Shown here: piece by piece, positions 7,699-16,400 of the stretch | Layout: the number at the start of each line of letters is the position of its first letter | Numbering within the stretch: the first letter of the stretch is position 1 | NCBI GenBank assembly: GCA_040830545.1 | Contig: JBFOMB010000008.1 | Location: 135,361 to 199,360, forward strand | Source of the DNA: HXMU1420-2 sp040830545 | Lineage (GTDB): Bacteria; Pseudomonadota; Alphaproteobacteria; Rhodobacterales; Rhodobacteraceae | Length of the DNA stretch: 64,000 nucleotides | Direction: 5' to 3' | Notes under the pieces: generated by a model | Seen by the model: only the letters and a program-made list of their open reading frames with translations | Databases searched by the model: none | What the model was told of the DNA's origin: nothing | Position numbers and translations under genes: made by a program

Positions 7699-8871
7699 TC
7701 AGCGAGACAGGTGCTCTCTGACCAGAGCCGCAGTGAGTTGCTCGCCTCGACGGCTTAGTTTCTCAATCCACTTTTCGGGCATGGCGGAAAAATCGGTCGG
7801 ATAGGCATAGGCCTCTTCGCGGGTGACAAGGTCATCCGGCGGACATGCCAACCGGGCGTCATATTGTCCAAGATACGGCATAATGACCCCCTTGAGCTTC
7901 CCGGCCTCCAGAAGATCAAACAGCCTCTTGGTCGCGGCGTTCTGCGTTCGGTCAAAGATACAGAAAAATACGCTCTTCATCCGCGCCAAAAGAAACTGAG
8001 TGGGTGCATCAAGACGAAGCCCGTATCCGGCGCGACAGCAGATGATGGTATCCACCTTGGTGACATTTAGGCTGATCTGCGGATCACGATCTGGCCAAAG
8101 CGGCGCGAGCCCCAGATTGTCGTATATTCCACCATCGGACAGGATGACGCGTTCTTCACGGCGCGTGCCATCCTTTGCATTGAACGGAAGGACTTCATCC
8201 AGCGCGGGTAAGAAGAGTGGATAGGCTGCAGACGCGCTGACCGCATGCGCCAAGGAGATATCCTGCTGTGCCAACTCCCCTATGCGCCAAGTCCCGGAGC
8301 TTTCTTGCGAAAAATAAAACGCGGACCCTGTGCGTAGTTCCGCTGCGTTGACGATGAGTAACGGACCGTTTTCAGGCAAGTCTTTGAGGTTTTGTCCCTT
8401 GAAAACATCCTCGTCAAAGACCTTCTGCAAAATAGTTGTTCTGCTCGCAAACCTGCGAAAAAGTGGATGGAGCCTGTCCAGTTTCCAGTCCTTCCGCCTT
8501 TCTGGCGGCATAAGGCGAGACAATGCGCCGCCGAACGATGAGACAAGCGTCAAAGATAGGTTGATCGGCACAAGAAGCGTCCAACAGAAAAGCGCCCTTA
8601 TCCCCTCCGAAGTCGTGAATGCTTTTGCAATGGATGGCCGCACGAAGCCCTTGGCAAGGTGCTCACGGACACGCTTCTCAAACTCTGGGAACGGATCGCG
8701 GTTTGCCACGAACATCCCACCGATAACACTGCCACCGGAAACCGTCGAAACAACTTCGACCTGGTCTAGCAGTTTGAGATCATGGAGCGCTCGGAGACAC
8801 CCGAGATGAAAAGCCATTGCTCTTGAGCCACCGCCGGAAAGGGCCAAGCCGATCTTCAGTTTGTCTGTCAT
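7699..8871 (-). CDS. Patatin-like phospholipase, predicted membrane-degrading effector
   Basis: A 390-residue predicted lipid hydrolase with a Ser-Asp dyad. The oxyanion loop is LALSGGGSRAMAFHLG (9-24), the nucleophile elbow is STVSGGSV with Ser45, and the second catalytic residue is Asp246 in SDGGIYDN. The first glycine of the usual GxSxG is replaced by Thr43, a change seen in other patatin-like proteins. The segment near 91-115 (ALFCWTLLVPINLSLTLVSSF) is hydrophobic and may lie on the membrane. Patatins serve as killing effectors in CBASS (CapV). Here the gene is last of a three-gene operon, its ATG overlapping the stop of the E2-E1-JAB gene as ATGA, but there is no nucleotide cyclase nearby. 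What would activate it is unknown; covalent modification by the adjacent conjugation protein is one possibility. Confidence 0.87.
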   Translation of the reverse strand: MTDKLKIGLALSGGGSRAMAFHLGCLRALHDLKLLDQVEVVSTVSGGSVIGGMFVANRDPFPEFEKRVREHLAKGFVRPSIAKAFTTSEGIRALFCWTLLVPINLSLTLVSSFGGALSRLMPPERRKDWKLDRLHPLFRRFASRTTILQKVFDEDVFKGQNLKDLPENGPLLIVNAAELRTGSAFYFSQESSGTWRIGELAQQDISLAHAVSASAAYPLFLPALDEVLPFNAKDGTRREERVILSDGGIYDNLGLAPLWPDRDPQISLNVTKVDTIICCRAGYGLRLDAPTQFLLARMKSVFFCIFDRTQNAATKRLFDLLEAGKLKGVIMPYLGQYDARLACPPDDLVTREEAYAYPTDFSAMPEKWIEKLSRRGEQLTAALVREHLSR

Positions 8872-11174
8872 TGGCCACCTCCCGCATGCCGCAAGTGGTG
8901 ACCTTCAGGGCGCTCCTGCAGATCAGCCCGCCGGTTTGCCAGAATGATACTGACATCGTGATCCCCGGCGATCAGCATCAGAGCCGGTAAGGTATCGATC
9001 TCGAAGAGCGTGGACAGCCAATCAATCTGCACCAAATCCGTTGTGCTTGGATTGGTGGCGCTACGCGGTGGATGCGAATGCCATTCACCGACATAGCGCA
9101 CCTGTCCTCGCGTACGTTTAAAGACCCCGTCTAGGTACGCCTGCACTCCAGAAGTACCACGGGTGAACCCGCCTGGAGTTTCGAGACTGTCTTCGGGAGC
9201 CGGTGCTGCGTCCGCCAGATGAATACATTTGGCGGGGATATCGACAACTCCGGTCAAGACGCCGCCGGTCTCGTTGGGAAGCTTGGCATCGCGCATTGCC
9301 AGTATTCGCTGGATCAATCCGCGGTCTACGCAGACACGCCAGTCACCTGCCTGAAAGCACTCCAAAGCTTCGCAATGCGGCTCGAAGTACTCGACGGCTC
9401 CAGATGGTTCGAGAACCCAGGTCTTTGAAACCGCTGCGGGTTGATCGACGGCAATGCCAAGTGCATGTGCCAGCAGCCCGCTAAGCGCCATGACGTTGGA
9501 TTCTGGCATGCGGTTGGTGATCGCCCGGCAAGCACCGGTATAGGCAAAATTCTGTTCAGGTGGTGCCAGTAGGTGGACCAGTCTGTCATCCCGGCCAACC
9601 AGAGAAAACATCTGCGCCTCAAGGTCGCGAAGGGTGAGTTGCCGATCCTCTGGCTCGGCAAGCAATACTCCACCAGTCCCAGTCGGGTTAAAGAACACGC
9701 TGACGCGCCGAGCAGTCGATGGATGATCGGAGAGATACCGCCCAGCTAGAACGGAAGCTGTGGTATCGATGATCAGATCGGCTTCGTTGAGTGCAGCATC
9801 GATCCGCTCTCGCGCGTCGCCCTCTGTCATCACATTGGCGAAAATATGCTCTGCAATAGGCTCGGCAGTTTCGAGTTGGCACGACACCGCTGCGGCGACG
9901 AGCGCCGCCTTCTCGGCGCTGATATTGCCGCGCCGCCCAATATGTCTCGCCAGATTGTGTGGCAGAAGCCGGTCGTCATCGATGACGGTCCAACGAAAGC
10001 GCCCCTCGCGGGAAAGACAATCTGCGATATGCGATCCGATGGCACCCGCCCCAACGATGACGACCTTGCGTTCGTCCAGTGTAGTTCGGCCGGATAGCTG
10101 ACTGGCAAGGACGCGATCGTAAGCGTAGTGGACTTCAGCAGACTGAGCGGCAATCGCCCGTACGGCATCTAGATCGGGCTTCGGTCGCCCGAGCAGTTTG
10201 ACGTAACCAACCTTGCTATCGGCTTCGGTGCCTGCTTCAGCCGCAATTCCGAGTGCTACTGCAATCTCGGCGACGGAACGGTCCGTTATAAAAGCCCGGA
10301 GGTCTGTTCCATTCTGTAGCGCGCCATCCGGCGCGATGATCGGCATTTCAACAATGACGGCAAAGCGTCCATTGATGCGCCATGCCGGCGGCGGTGTCTG
10401 CCCAAGCCAAGCGGAAAACTTCGCGCGCAAATCCTCGAAGAGATCGATCCCACGCTCAGCGAGCATATCGGCCAAGCTACCTAGATTGGAGGGCGCGAAT
10501 GTCAGCCTTCGCATGTCTTCAGGCGCAACAATATATGCCGAGAGACAAAGCGGCTCGATATCTTCGGGGCGTTCTCGCACGGCGTCCAGCCGCTTCACCG
10601 GCAACATCTGCCGATGGACAGGATCGTTAATGCCCACCAGATCGAGATCGGCGGCTTGGGCAAGATCATCGCGGGAAATGATGAAGCTGAGAGGGCTGCC
10701 GATCATCACTGGATCGAGTGGCTGGCGAGCATCATGGAGGTGCCCCTTTGCCGCTCGTTCAAACCAGCTCAGGATGCGGTGGACAAGTTCGGCAGGTGTC
10801 CACGTCAGGCGGGCTTCGGCCCATATGCGGTCATCGATACAGATCGCCCGTGGAGAACCTTCAAAAGTGAGTTGCTGGTGCGGCGTATCTGGGAAATCAT
10901 CTCGTAGCACGTAGACGAGAGGCATGGCATCATCGTTGCCGAAACGCACAGCAAGGCGTTCGGTGCGCTTGATGGGGCAGACCGATTGCTGAGGGCGACC
11001 GGTACGAAAATCGATGATGACCAACTCACCCGTTTCCCCCCGGCGCACTTCAATAAAGCGCATCAGATGGCTCGCGTGACGTTCGGCAAAGGCCACAAAC
11101 GCGGAAGCAGCCGATGAACCTAGGTCACTGACTGTTGTGACGTCGAAGTCTGACACCCACGCCGCGATATTCAT
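8868..11174 (-). CDS. E2-E1-JAB triple-domain ubiquitin-like conjugation protein
   Basis: A 768-residue single chain carrying three activities of a ubiquitin-like pathway. Residues about 80-150 look like the bacterial E2-like fold, with H99 and the candidate catalytic Cys112 (RAICIDD). Residues about 365-580 are a ThiF/E1 adenylation domain: nucleotide loop VVIVGAGAIGSH (371-382), NLARH (407-411), DLIIDTTAS (466-474), and candidate catalytic Cys549 in YTGACR. Residues 625-740 form a JAB/JAMM metalloprotease: Glu635, WHSHPP (H699, H701) and S710-x-x-D713. The spacing between HxH and SxxD is one longer than in AMSH, which I believe is usual for bacterial ThiF-linked JABs. The middle, 160-360, has no motif I recognise. 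Its start overlaps the upstream stop as TAATG. No separate ubiquitin-like modifier gene is seen. In CBASS the comparable proteins are Cap2 and Cap3, here fused. Confidence 0.88.
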   Translation of the reverse strand: MNIAAWVSDFDVTTVSDLGSSAASAFVAFAERHASHLMRFIEVRRGETGELVIIDFRTGRPQQSVCPIKRTERLAVRFGNDDAMPLVYVLRDDFPDTPHQQLTFEGSPRAICIDDRIWAEARLTWTPAELVHRILSWFERAAKGHLHDARQPLDPVMIGSPLSFIISRDDLAQAADLDLVGINDPVHRQMLPVKRLDAVRERPEDIEPLCLSAYIVAPEDMRRLTFAPSNLGSLADMLAERGIDLFEDLRAKFSAWLGQTPPPAWRINGRFAVIVEMPIIAPDGALQNGTDLRAFITDRSVAEIAVALGIAAEAGTEADSKVGYVKLLGRPKPDLDAVRAIAAQSAEVHYAYDRVLASQLSGRTTLDERKVVIVGAGAIGSHIADCLSREGRFRWTVIDDDRLLPHNLARHIGRRGNISAEKAALVAAAVSCQLETAEPIAEHIFANVMTEGDARERIDAALNEADLIIDTTASVLAGRYLSDHPSTARRVSVFFNPTGTGGVLLAEPEDRQLTLRDLEAQMFSLVGRDDRLVHLLAPPEQNFAYTGACRAITNRMPESNVMALSGLLAHALGIAVDQPAAVSKTWVLEPSGAVEYFEPHCEALECFQAGDWRVCVDRGLIQRILAMRDAKLPNETGGVLTGVVDIPAKCIHLADAAPAPEDSLETPGGFTRGTSGVQAYLDGVFKRTRGQVRYVGEWHSHPPRSATNPSTTDLVQIDWLSTLFEIDTLPALMLIAGDHDVSIILANRRADLQERPEGHHLRHAGGGQ

Positions 11175-12301
11175 TATCCAGCCTTCGGCGTCGCGGCTGC
11201 CGCAGAGCTGCTGACCATCGGTGCGGTGATGTCGAGGCCAATGCCCAATGCCGTAACCTTATAGGCGAACGGCTTCGGATTGGTCGTCGTCGGGTGTTCC
11301 ATCGTAACTTCGAACTCGCCGTCGCGCTCATTGGCGATTCGGCGGTGATAATTCGCGGCTTGGCGATGGGGCGGCTGAACGCTCTTGTCTGCTTCCGTCC
11401 CCTTCGCGGGGATAGGATCAGAAGGAGACACGATGACAGCTCCATCCTCTCGCTGGTCTTCGAACAGCCATTTCACATCTGGCTCAGGCTTGGTCTCGTC
11501 CGCCCCACGCTCCGGCCCAAGGGCCAGATACGAACAATGGTGCGGGAGCTTCATGATATCCCAGCGAAGGCGGTCTTCGTTCTTGTGGTAGCGTGTGACC
11601 TGAACAATTGCGGAAATCGTCTCGTGATTGACATCGGAGGCGAGGAAGAGACGGGACTCACGCATGCCTTCGACAAAGGTCGCGTGCAGAACGATCGAGT
11701 CTTCATTGCGTTCGATCACTGTGTTCTCGTCCTGGCGCCAGCCAAACGGACAGTGAACGAAGAACTCGACCCGCTCAGGACCGGTCTTATCAAAACCCGG
11801 TACCGTCCGCCCCGCATCGACAATCAGGTGCTTGCGGGCCTCGAAGTCGATACTTTCTTTCTCCATCCATTCTTTGAGGCGCTCGGGACGGGAGAAGACG
11901 CGGATGCCTTTCCCTTCCCGCAGCCGGTGACGGGCTTCTGAGCGAACGATGCGGGCGCAGTCCTTGAGACCTTCTTCGAGGATCGCCGCCGCAGGAACCC
12001 ACAGCTCTTTGATCTTGATTCGGTCTCCGCCCTGATACTTGGCCGCATGATCGAGCCAGAAAAAGTCACCGAACCCCTTACAGTGATCGGAGTCCGTGTG
12101 AGTGATACAGACAACATCGTAGTAGTTGCGATCGGCCTTTCGCAGGTCCTTCCGCAGTTCTTCAGGCAGATCGCAACGCCTGTCCTCGGCAGCTCCGTTC
12201 CGCATCGCCGCGTAGTCGATGAGCACTTTCCGGTCGTCCGCGAGGTCGATCCTCATCGTGTCGGCATTGCCGAGTGGAAAAAAGTTGAGCTTGGCAGTCA
12301 T
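11174..12301 (-). CDS. ComEC-like metallo-beta-lactamase-fold hydrolase
   Basis: A 375-residue soluble protein and the first gene of the defence operon. The metal-binding loop reads THTDSDHCKG with H68, D70, D72 and H73: HxDxDH instead of the classic HxHxDH, the form found in ComEC-type members. A second expected ligand region is KLPHHCS near residue 250. There are no membrane segments, unlike ComEC itself, so it is a stand-alone hydrolase domain. The roughly 50 C-terminal residues are low-complexity (SSSAAAATPKAG). The start is ATG 12299-12301 after AAAGGAGGT; two GTG codons directly upstream fit the ribosome site less well. The stop overlaps the next start (TAATG). Substrate unknown: nucleic acid, a nucleotide signal or a conjugate are all possible. 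Confidence 0.85.
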   Translation of the reverse strand: MTAKLNFFPLGNADTMRIDLADDRKVLIDYAAMRNGAAEDRRCDLPEELRKDLRKADRNYYDVVCITHTDSDHCKGFGDFFWLDHAAKYQGGDRIKIKELWVPAAAILEEGLKDCARIVRSEARHRLREGKGIRVFSRPERLKEWMEKESIDFEARKHLIVDAGRTVPGFDKTGPERVEFFVHCPFGWRQDENTVIERNEDSIVLHATFVEGMRESRLFLASDVNHETISAIVQVTRYHKNEDRLRWDIMKLPHHCSYLALGPERGADETKPEPDVKWLFEDQREDGAVIVSPSDPIPAKGTEADKSVQPPHRQAANYHRRIANERDGEFEVTMEHPTTTNPKPFAYKVTALGIGLDITAPMVSSSAAAATPKAG

Positions 12302-12338
12302 CACCACCTCCTTTCAGTTTGACTTGATTTCGTAATGT

Positions 12339-12387
12339 GTATAGTTTTTATACTTACTCGTATCGAGAGTCAATATACTTACTATAC
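12339..12387. promoter_or_regulatory. Paired operators RTATA-N5-TATAC between the divergent defence operons
   Basis: GTATA-GTTTT-TATAC (12339-12353) and ATATA-CTTAC-TATAC (12373-12387) have centres 34 bp apart. The outer halves also form an inverted repeat, GTATAGT (12339-12345) with ACTATAC (12381-12387). They fill the gap between the start of the metallo-beta-lactamase-fold gene (12301) and the WYL regulator gene (12412). The likely ligand is the WYL protein itself, giving autorepression and control of both operons. Confidence 0.65.
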
Positions 12388-12411
12388 TCATCATGGACCG
12401 AAGGGGGAGGC

Positions 12412-13326
12412 ATGGCAATTAAGGCAACCAGCTTGCGCTGGGGAGTGGAGCAAAGACTGGAGTTCATTGAGTTTCGACTCTTCTGGGAGGGCTCCATCAA
12501 CCGCAGTGACATCATCGACACTTTTGGTGTGTCAGTGCCGCAGGCGTCGAAGGACCTAAGCCTCTACCAGGAACACGCTCCCGGAAACATGGAGTACGAC
12601 CCGCGCGAGAAGTGTTACGTCGCACAGTCCAAGTTTACATTGCGCTACCTTGAGCCGGACCCCTACGTCTACCTGTCGCGGCTAAGACTAGTCAGCGAGG
12701 TGCTAAGCAGCCCACAAGAATCTTGGATCGGCATGCTTCCCGAAGCCGATGTCGCAATTACACCACGCCGCGACATCGACATTGTTGTTCTCCGGACATT
12801 GCTGAAAGCAATTCGCGATAAACGCTCTATCGATATCCACTATCAGTCCATGAGCCCAAACCGCCCTGACCCGATATGGCGAAAAATCACTCCGCATGCC
12901 TTTGGATATGACGGCTTTCGTTGGCACACCCGCGCTTACTGCCATCTTCAAGACAAGTTCAAAGATTTTCTCTTGCCGAGAATCCTTGAGGTGGGCGAAT
13001 TTGGATTGCCGGGGGAACTTAGTGAAATGGATCACTTGTGGTTCGATTTTTTTGATATCGAGATCGCTGCGCATCCGGGCCTAACAGAAAGTCAAAAAAT
13101 CGTTGTAGGGAAAGACTACGGATTTGTCGGGGGCAAAGGCCTAGTCTCCGTGCGATATGCTATGCTCTTTTACGTTTTGAAGCGACTTGGTCTACTTGGT
13201 CACCCCGAGAAAGAAGACCCACGCAGACAGCATATTGTTGCGTTGCGACCCCGAGATGTGCAAAATGCTTTGGCGAAAGCATCCAGTCAACAAATGACTG
13301 AAATCTCAGCGCAAAATTTAATCTAG
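12412..13326 (+). CDS. WYL-domain regulator of the BrxR/CapW type
   Basis: A 304-residue transcription factor. The N-terminal winged helix runs from RWGVEQRLEFIEFRLFWEGSIN to QASKDLSLYQ (about 8-58). The WYL domain is in the middle (SIDIHYQSMSPNRPDPIWRKITPHAFGYDGFRWHTRAYC), and a C-terminal WCX-like extension follows (about 225-304). This architecture is that of BrxR and CapW, repressors of BREX and CBASS loci that bind inverted repeats upstream of themselves. The start at ATG 12412-12414 is set by the ribosome site GGGGGAGG; the 25 codons before it overlap the operators. It is divergent from the patatin operon and upstream of the helicase operon, so it may govern both. Confidence 0.85.
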   Translation: MAIKATSLRWGVEQRLEFIEFRLFWEGSINRSDIIDTFGVSVPQASKDLSLYQEHAPGNMEYDPREKCYVAQSKFTLRYLEPDPYVYLSRLRLVSEVLSSPQESWIGMLPEADVAITPRRDIDIVVLRTLLKAIRDKRSIDIHYQSMSPNRPDPIWRKITPHAFGYDGFRWHTRAYCHLQDKFKDFLLPRILEVGEFGLPGELSEMDHLWFDFFDIEIAAHPGLTESQKIVVGKDYGFVGGKGLVSVRYAMLFYVLKRLGLLGHPEKEDPRRQHIVALRPRDVQNALAKASSQQMTEISAQNLI

Positions 13327-13362
13327 AGGCTTCCAATCATTGAGAGGAGCTGAGGAAGTATA

Positions 13363-13449
13363 ATGTATGAACTTTTTTACGGATCACCCATGAACAACAT
13401 CGAAGAGCCCCCTGTAGGCAGACTACGCAATAAAAACTTTTCAGCTTAA
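13363..13449 (+). CDS. 28-residue leader-like ORF
   Basis: ATG 13363 follows GAGGAAG and encodes a 28-residue basic peptide (MYELFYGSPM...RNKNFSA) ending at TAA 13447-13449, ten bases before the helicase ATG. It lies in the 133-base gap between the regulator and helicase genes. No family is recognised. It could be a leader peptide that tunes helicase translation or chance coding. Confidence 0.3.
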   Translation: MYELFYGSPMNNIEEPPVGRLRNKNFSA

Positions 13450-13459
13450 GGACTGCGCA

Positions 13460-16400
13460 ATGCTCAATACACAAGAAGCCTGCCTGGAAGATATAAAGTC
13501 CGGCGCGTTGGTCGAGGGTCTGACGAGTTCTGGCAGCGCAAAAATCGTAAATGTTGAATGGTTTGGCGATCAAGCGATCAAAGTCGTTTACGAAGACGCA
13601 AATGGCGATGTGCAAGATCGTATTGTTTACCGTGATGAAGAGCGCACGCTTCGTGTGGCGAAATCAGGAACTGCATTCTCTTTCGATGCGAGTGGGGAAT
13701 TTCTAAGGCTTGTGACCGAAGCCCACAGGATAAAACTCGCACATCATTTCGATCCGTATCTCGCAATTCACACCAGCTTGGTCCAGCCACTACCGCACCA
13801 GATTACAGCAGTCTATGGCGAGATGCTGCCCCGCCAGCCGCTCCGATTCCTGCTCGCGGACGACCCCGGCTCGGGCAAGACAATCATGGCGGGACTACTG
13901 ATCAAAGAATTGGTCGCGAGAGGCGACCTAGAGAGATGCCTTGTTGTAGCGCCCGGAAGTTTGGTCGAGCAGTGGCAGGACGAACTCGGAGAGAAGTTCA
14001 ATCTCGAATTTGACATCCTGACGCGCGACATGATCGAGCACTCGCGCTCAGGCAACCCTTTTAATGACAAGAACCATCTCATCGCGCGCCTGGACGTGCT
14101 CGCACGTAGCGAAGAGCTTCAGGAAAAACTCATTCGATCAACAGAATGGGACCTGATCATCTCTGACGAAGCGCACAGGATGTCGGCGAGTTACTTCGGC
14201 AACGAGGTCAAGCGCACCAAGCGCTATCAGCTAGGAGAGAAGCTCGGTCAAATCTCCCGTCACTTGCTACTCATGTCGGCGACGCCGCATAACGGTAAGG
14301 AGGCTGACTTTCAGTTGTTTATGGCGCTTTTGGATGGCGATCGATTCGAGGGGCGGTTCCGTGACGGCGTTCACTACGCCGACACCGAAGACATGATGAG
14401 GCGCCTGACCAAAGAAGAGCTTCTCAAGTTCGATGGTACACCACTCTTTCCGGAGCGCCGCGCCTATACCGTCCACTATGAGTTGTCCGATGAAGAGGCG
14501 GCGCTTTACGCCTCGGTCACGGAATATGTCCGTGAGGAAATGAACCGTGTTCAGCGTTTCGCTGAAGAGGACGGCAAGAAAAAGAATAATGTCGGCTTTG
14601 CGCTGCAAATTTTGCAGCGTCGTTTAGCCTCTTCTCCGGCAGCAATCTACCAGTCATTGAAGAGACGTCGGGAGCGCCTCGAAAGCGAGCTTGACGAGGC
14701 GCGTCTGATCGCGCGTGGAAAGAAGCACGATCTTTCATCGCAGGATGAAATGCTCGGTGATGAAATCCTTTCCAATATAGATGAGTATAATGAGGAGGAT
14801 ATCGAGGTATTCGAGGAAACAATCTCGACCACTGCAACCTCCGCGGAGTCAATCGAGCAGCTCGAAATCGAGGTTGAGACACTTAAGGGTCTAGAGCTTC
14901 AAGCTCTGAATGTCTTGAAGTCAGGCAAAGATACGAAATGGACGCAGCTCGACAAAATTCTTGATGGTGAACTGATGATCGACGCCGATGGCGCGAGGCG
15001 GAAGCTCATCATCTTCACAGAGGCCAAGGATACCCTCCAGTACCTTGCAGATAAGATTACCGGACGGCTTGGTAAGGCGGATGCGGTGGATGTGATTCAC
15101 GGCGGTGTAAGCAGGGAGGAACGCCGCAAAGTTATCAGCCGGTTTATGCAGGATCGGGAGCTGATGGTTCTGGTCGCAAACGATGCCGCGGGCGAAGGTG
15201 TGAACCTTCAGCGTGGGCATCTTATGGTGAACTATGATTTGCCCTGGAACCCCAATAAGATCGAACAGCGCTTTGGCCGAATTCACAGGATTGGGCAGAC
15301 CGAGGTTTGCCATCTTTGGAACCTTGTCGCGGCAAACACCCGAGAAGGCCAAGTTTATGGTCGTCTGTTGGAAAAACTTGAGACTGCCCGAAGCGCGCTC
15401 AAGGGCCGAGTCTACGATGTCTTGGGTGAGATGTTCGAAGAAACCTCGCTCAAGGACTTGCTTTGGCAAGCCATCCAGTATGGTGATCGGGAGGACGTGA
15501 AGGCCAAGCTGTTCCAGCAGATCGATGGGGCCGTAGACTACAAGCACATCGAAGACCTGATTAGCAAGCGCAAGCTGACAAACGACATGATGCCTCAGGC
15601 GACGGTCGAAGAAGTCCGATTGAAAATGGAGCGTGCCGAAGCCGAGCGGCTTCAACCCCACCATATTCAGAGTTTTTTTCTTGAGGCCTTCGAGCACCTT
15701 GGAGGAAAGCTAAAAATACGTGAAGAAGGCCGCTTCGAGATAACCCACGTGCCTGTGCGCATCCGTGAGCGTGATCGTTTGATCGGCACTGGAGCTCCAA
15801 TCCAGAAGAGATATGAGCGCATCTGTTTCGACAAGAAGTACATCAACCGCCAACCAGTGGCAGAGTTTGTGTGCCCCGGACATCCGCTGCTAGAGGCCGT
15901 GATTAGCCTTGTGCGTGAGCAGTACGGCCATCTGCTCAAGCAAGGCGCGGTTATGGTTGATGACTCCGATCTTGGCAACGAGGTCAGCGCAGTCTTCTTG
16001 CTTGAGCACAGCATCGAAGATGGTCGGCGCACTAGCAGAGGTACACCGCAAATCGTCTCGCAGCGACTCCAGTTTGCCGGGATCAATGAAGCCGGTACGG
16101 TCTCCAGCGCTGGCATCGCCCCACATCTTGATCTGCGTCCGGCAACAATGGAGGAAATGGAGCTTGTTGGCGACGAACTTAGAAAGTCGTGGCTTTCAGG
16201 AAATCTCGAAGAGGAGGTTAAAGGCTTCGCCATTATAGAACTCGCTCAGGAACACCTGAAAGAAGTGAAGGGAAGGCGAATTCCCGAGATCGAGAAAACC
16301 GAGCGAGAAGTTCAGGCGCGGCTGAAGAAAGAGATCAACTACTGGGACTCGCGAGCGTTTGAACTTAAAGAACAAGAGAAGGCTGGCAAGAAGACCAGAC

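Noticed and set aside
7699..12301. Calling the left defence block a CBASS system
   Set aside because: No CD-NTase is encoded in the block or elsewhere in the window, and the MBL-fold gene is not a standard CBASS part.
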